A DNA stretch of 6,351 bases from an uncultured bacterium (lineage in GTDB: Bacteria > Planctomycetota > UBA1135 > GCA-002686595): positions 1 to 6,351 of the forward strand of contig CADEGS010000142.1 in assembly GCA_902826945.1 (NCBI GenBank), written 5' to 3'. Within the stretch, counting starts at the first letter, position 1. Every line of letters starts with the position of its first letter. Below are positions 5,501 through 6,351 of this stretch, piece after piece. The translations under genes were made by a program, and so were the position numbers. The notes under the pieces are model-generated. The model worked only from the letters and a program-made list of their open reading frames with translations. It was not told the origin of the DNA and made no database searches.

Positions 5501-6351
5501 CTGAGCACGAACCCGACACCGCCCGCCGAGCGCGCCGGCGCGGCCGATCCCGCGGGCGGCCGCGCGGAGCGCGACTTCCTGCTGCGCGTCGCCGAGCTGC
5601 TGCACGCCTACGGCACGCCCGCCTACCGCCTCGAGCGTGTGCTCTTGAAGGTCGCCGGAGCGCTCGGCGTGCAGGGCTCGTTCCTCTCGACGCCGACCTC
5701 GGTGTTCGTGTCGCTGGGCGTGGGCGCGGCGAAGGAGGTGCACCTCTTGCGCGGCGAGAGCGGCGAGGTGAACCTCGGCAAGCTGGTCGAGTTCGACGAG
5801 GTCATGGAGGACGTCGAGCATGGCCGCATCGGCGCGGCCGAGGGCACGCGCACGCTGGAGCGCATCGCCGCCGCGCCCTCGCGCTATCCGGCGCCGCTGT
5901 CCGCGCTGGCCTGGGCCGTGGCCTCGGCCGCCGCCGCGTGCTTCTTCTCGGGCGGGCCGCGCGAGATCGCCTTGACGGCGGTGCTGGCGGCCGGCCTGTG
6001 GCTCCTCGGCCGCGTCCTGCCCCGCCGGCCGGACACGATCGGCCTGTACGAGCCGCTGTCGGCGTTCCTCGTGGCCTCGGCCGCGCTGGCGGTGTCGCGC
6101 GCGCTGTGGCCGCTCGACGACCGCGTCGTGACGCTCGCCGGGCTGATCGTGCTCCTGCCCGGCCTGACGATGACGACCGGGCTGACCGAGCTCGCCGCGC
6201 GCCACCTCGTCTCGGGCACGGCGCGCATCGCCGGCGCGGTCGCGGTGTTCCTGACGCTGCTCGTCGGCGTCGCGCTCGCCTGGCGCCTGGGCGCGGCCTG
6301 CTTCGGCCCGCCGACGTCGCGTCCGCCCGCGAGCGCGCTGCCCTCCTGGGC
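5501..6351 (+). CDS. ThrE/DUF1212-family threonine/serine exporter, 5' part
   Basis: The first 283 residues are in the window and the gene runs off the right edge. The N-terminal cytoplasmic part has family features: D-F-L-L-R-V-A-E-L-L-H-A-Y-G (25-38), the S-T-P-T-S strand (63-67) and G-E-V-N-L-G-K-L (88-95). Hydrophobic segments follow at about 133-150, 156-172, 186-202, 209-222 and 243-261. The signature P-G-L-T-M-T-T-G-L-T-E-L-A (220-232) and H-L-V-S-G-T-A-R (235-242) secure the family, inner-membrane proteins that export threonine and serine, probably using the proton gradient. Whether a second DUF3815-like half follows cannot be seen. No in-frame ATG, GTG or TTG lies before the conserved domain. 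The best candidate start is CTG at 5501, giving M-S-T-N-P-T-P-P, 10 bases after the coiled-coil gene's stop and without a clear Shine-Dalgarno, so translational coupling is likely. CTG at 5495 is an alternative. The substrate is assigned by family only. Confidence 0.85.
   Translation, partial: MSTNPTPPAERAGAADPAGGRAERDFLLRVAELLHAYGTPAYRLERVLLKVAGALGVQGSFLSTPTSVFVSLGVGAAKEVHLLRGESGEVNLGKLVEFDEVMEDVEHGRIGAAEGTRTLERIAAAPSRYPAPLSALAWAVASAAAACFFSGGPREIALTAVLAAGLWLLGRVLPRRPDTIGLYEPLSAFLVASAALAVSRALWPLDDRVVTLAGLIVLLPGLTMTTGLTELAARHLVSGTARIAGAVAVFLTLLVGVALAWRLGAACFGPPTSRPPASALPSW

Noticed and set aside
2569..5508. Long antisense open frame (979 codons) across the coiled-coil gene, and other long open frames on both strands there
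   Set aside because: High GC content and repeated GAG/CTC/GCG/CGC codons remove stop codons from the other frames. The translations are low-complexity Leu/Arg/Ala or Ser/Arg strings without domains, while the plus frame has a membrane segment, heptads and a recognisable C-terminal domain.
5321..6205. Minus-strand open frame opposite the transporter gene
   Set aside because: Its translation is compositionally biased with no recognisable domain. The plus strand encodes clear ThrE-family motifs and membrane segments over the same bases.

Overview
This is a strongly GC-rich bacterial window (by eye around 70% or more), with G/C at nearly every third codon position and a heavy preference for Arg over Lys. 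It suggests a high-GC Gram-negative bacterium, such as a Planctomycetota or Myxococcota relative, but nothing here fixes the phylum. No RNA gene, insertion sequence, CRISPR array or integrase was seen.

Left part (minus strand, 2299 to 82): a two-gene unit. The first gene (1262-2299) encodes a 345-residue soluble protein with an N-terminal domain that looks like a GGDEF (diguanylate cyclase) fold whose signature has decayed to W-A-E-R-F, followed by a long coiled coil. The second (82-1200), 61 bp downstream, encodes a filament-forming actin-like ATPase of the MamK family. MamK positions magnetosomes in magnetotactic bacteria, but no other magnetosome gene is visible here. Two hairpins follow the operon at the left edge.

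Middle (2300-2622): a 323-bp divergent intergenic region. It holds the Shine-Dalgarno sites of both flanking genes, a plausible sigma70-like promoter reading right, an inverted repeat overlapping that promoter and a strong hairpin just before the rightward gene.

Right part (plus strand): a 955-residue protein (2623-5490) with one N-terminal membrane segment, about 830 residues of Glu/Ala/Arg/Leu-rich coiled coil and a C-terminal helix-hairpin-helix domain of the kind linked to DNA binding. Its rod contains 49-residue (seven-heptad) repeats marked by a P-L-P-E-R-L motif, plus two blocks of 11-residue repeats. Ten bases downstream lies the 5' part of a ThrE/DUF1212 threonine/serine exporter gene, which seems to begin at a non-ATG codon and runs off the right edge.

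Taken together, an actin-like filament protein, a coiled-coil partner with an inactivated signalling domain, and a divergent membrane-anchored coiled-coil protein with a likely DNA-binding tip could form a cytoskeletal or tethering module. The individual domain calls rest on sequence motifs. The idea of a joint system is inference from gene order.
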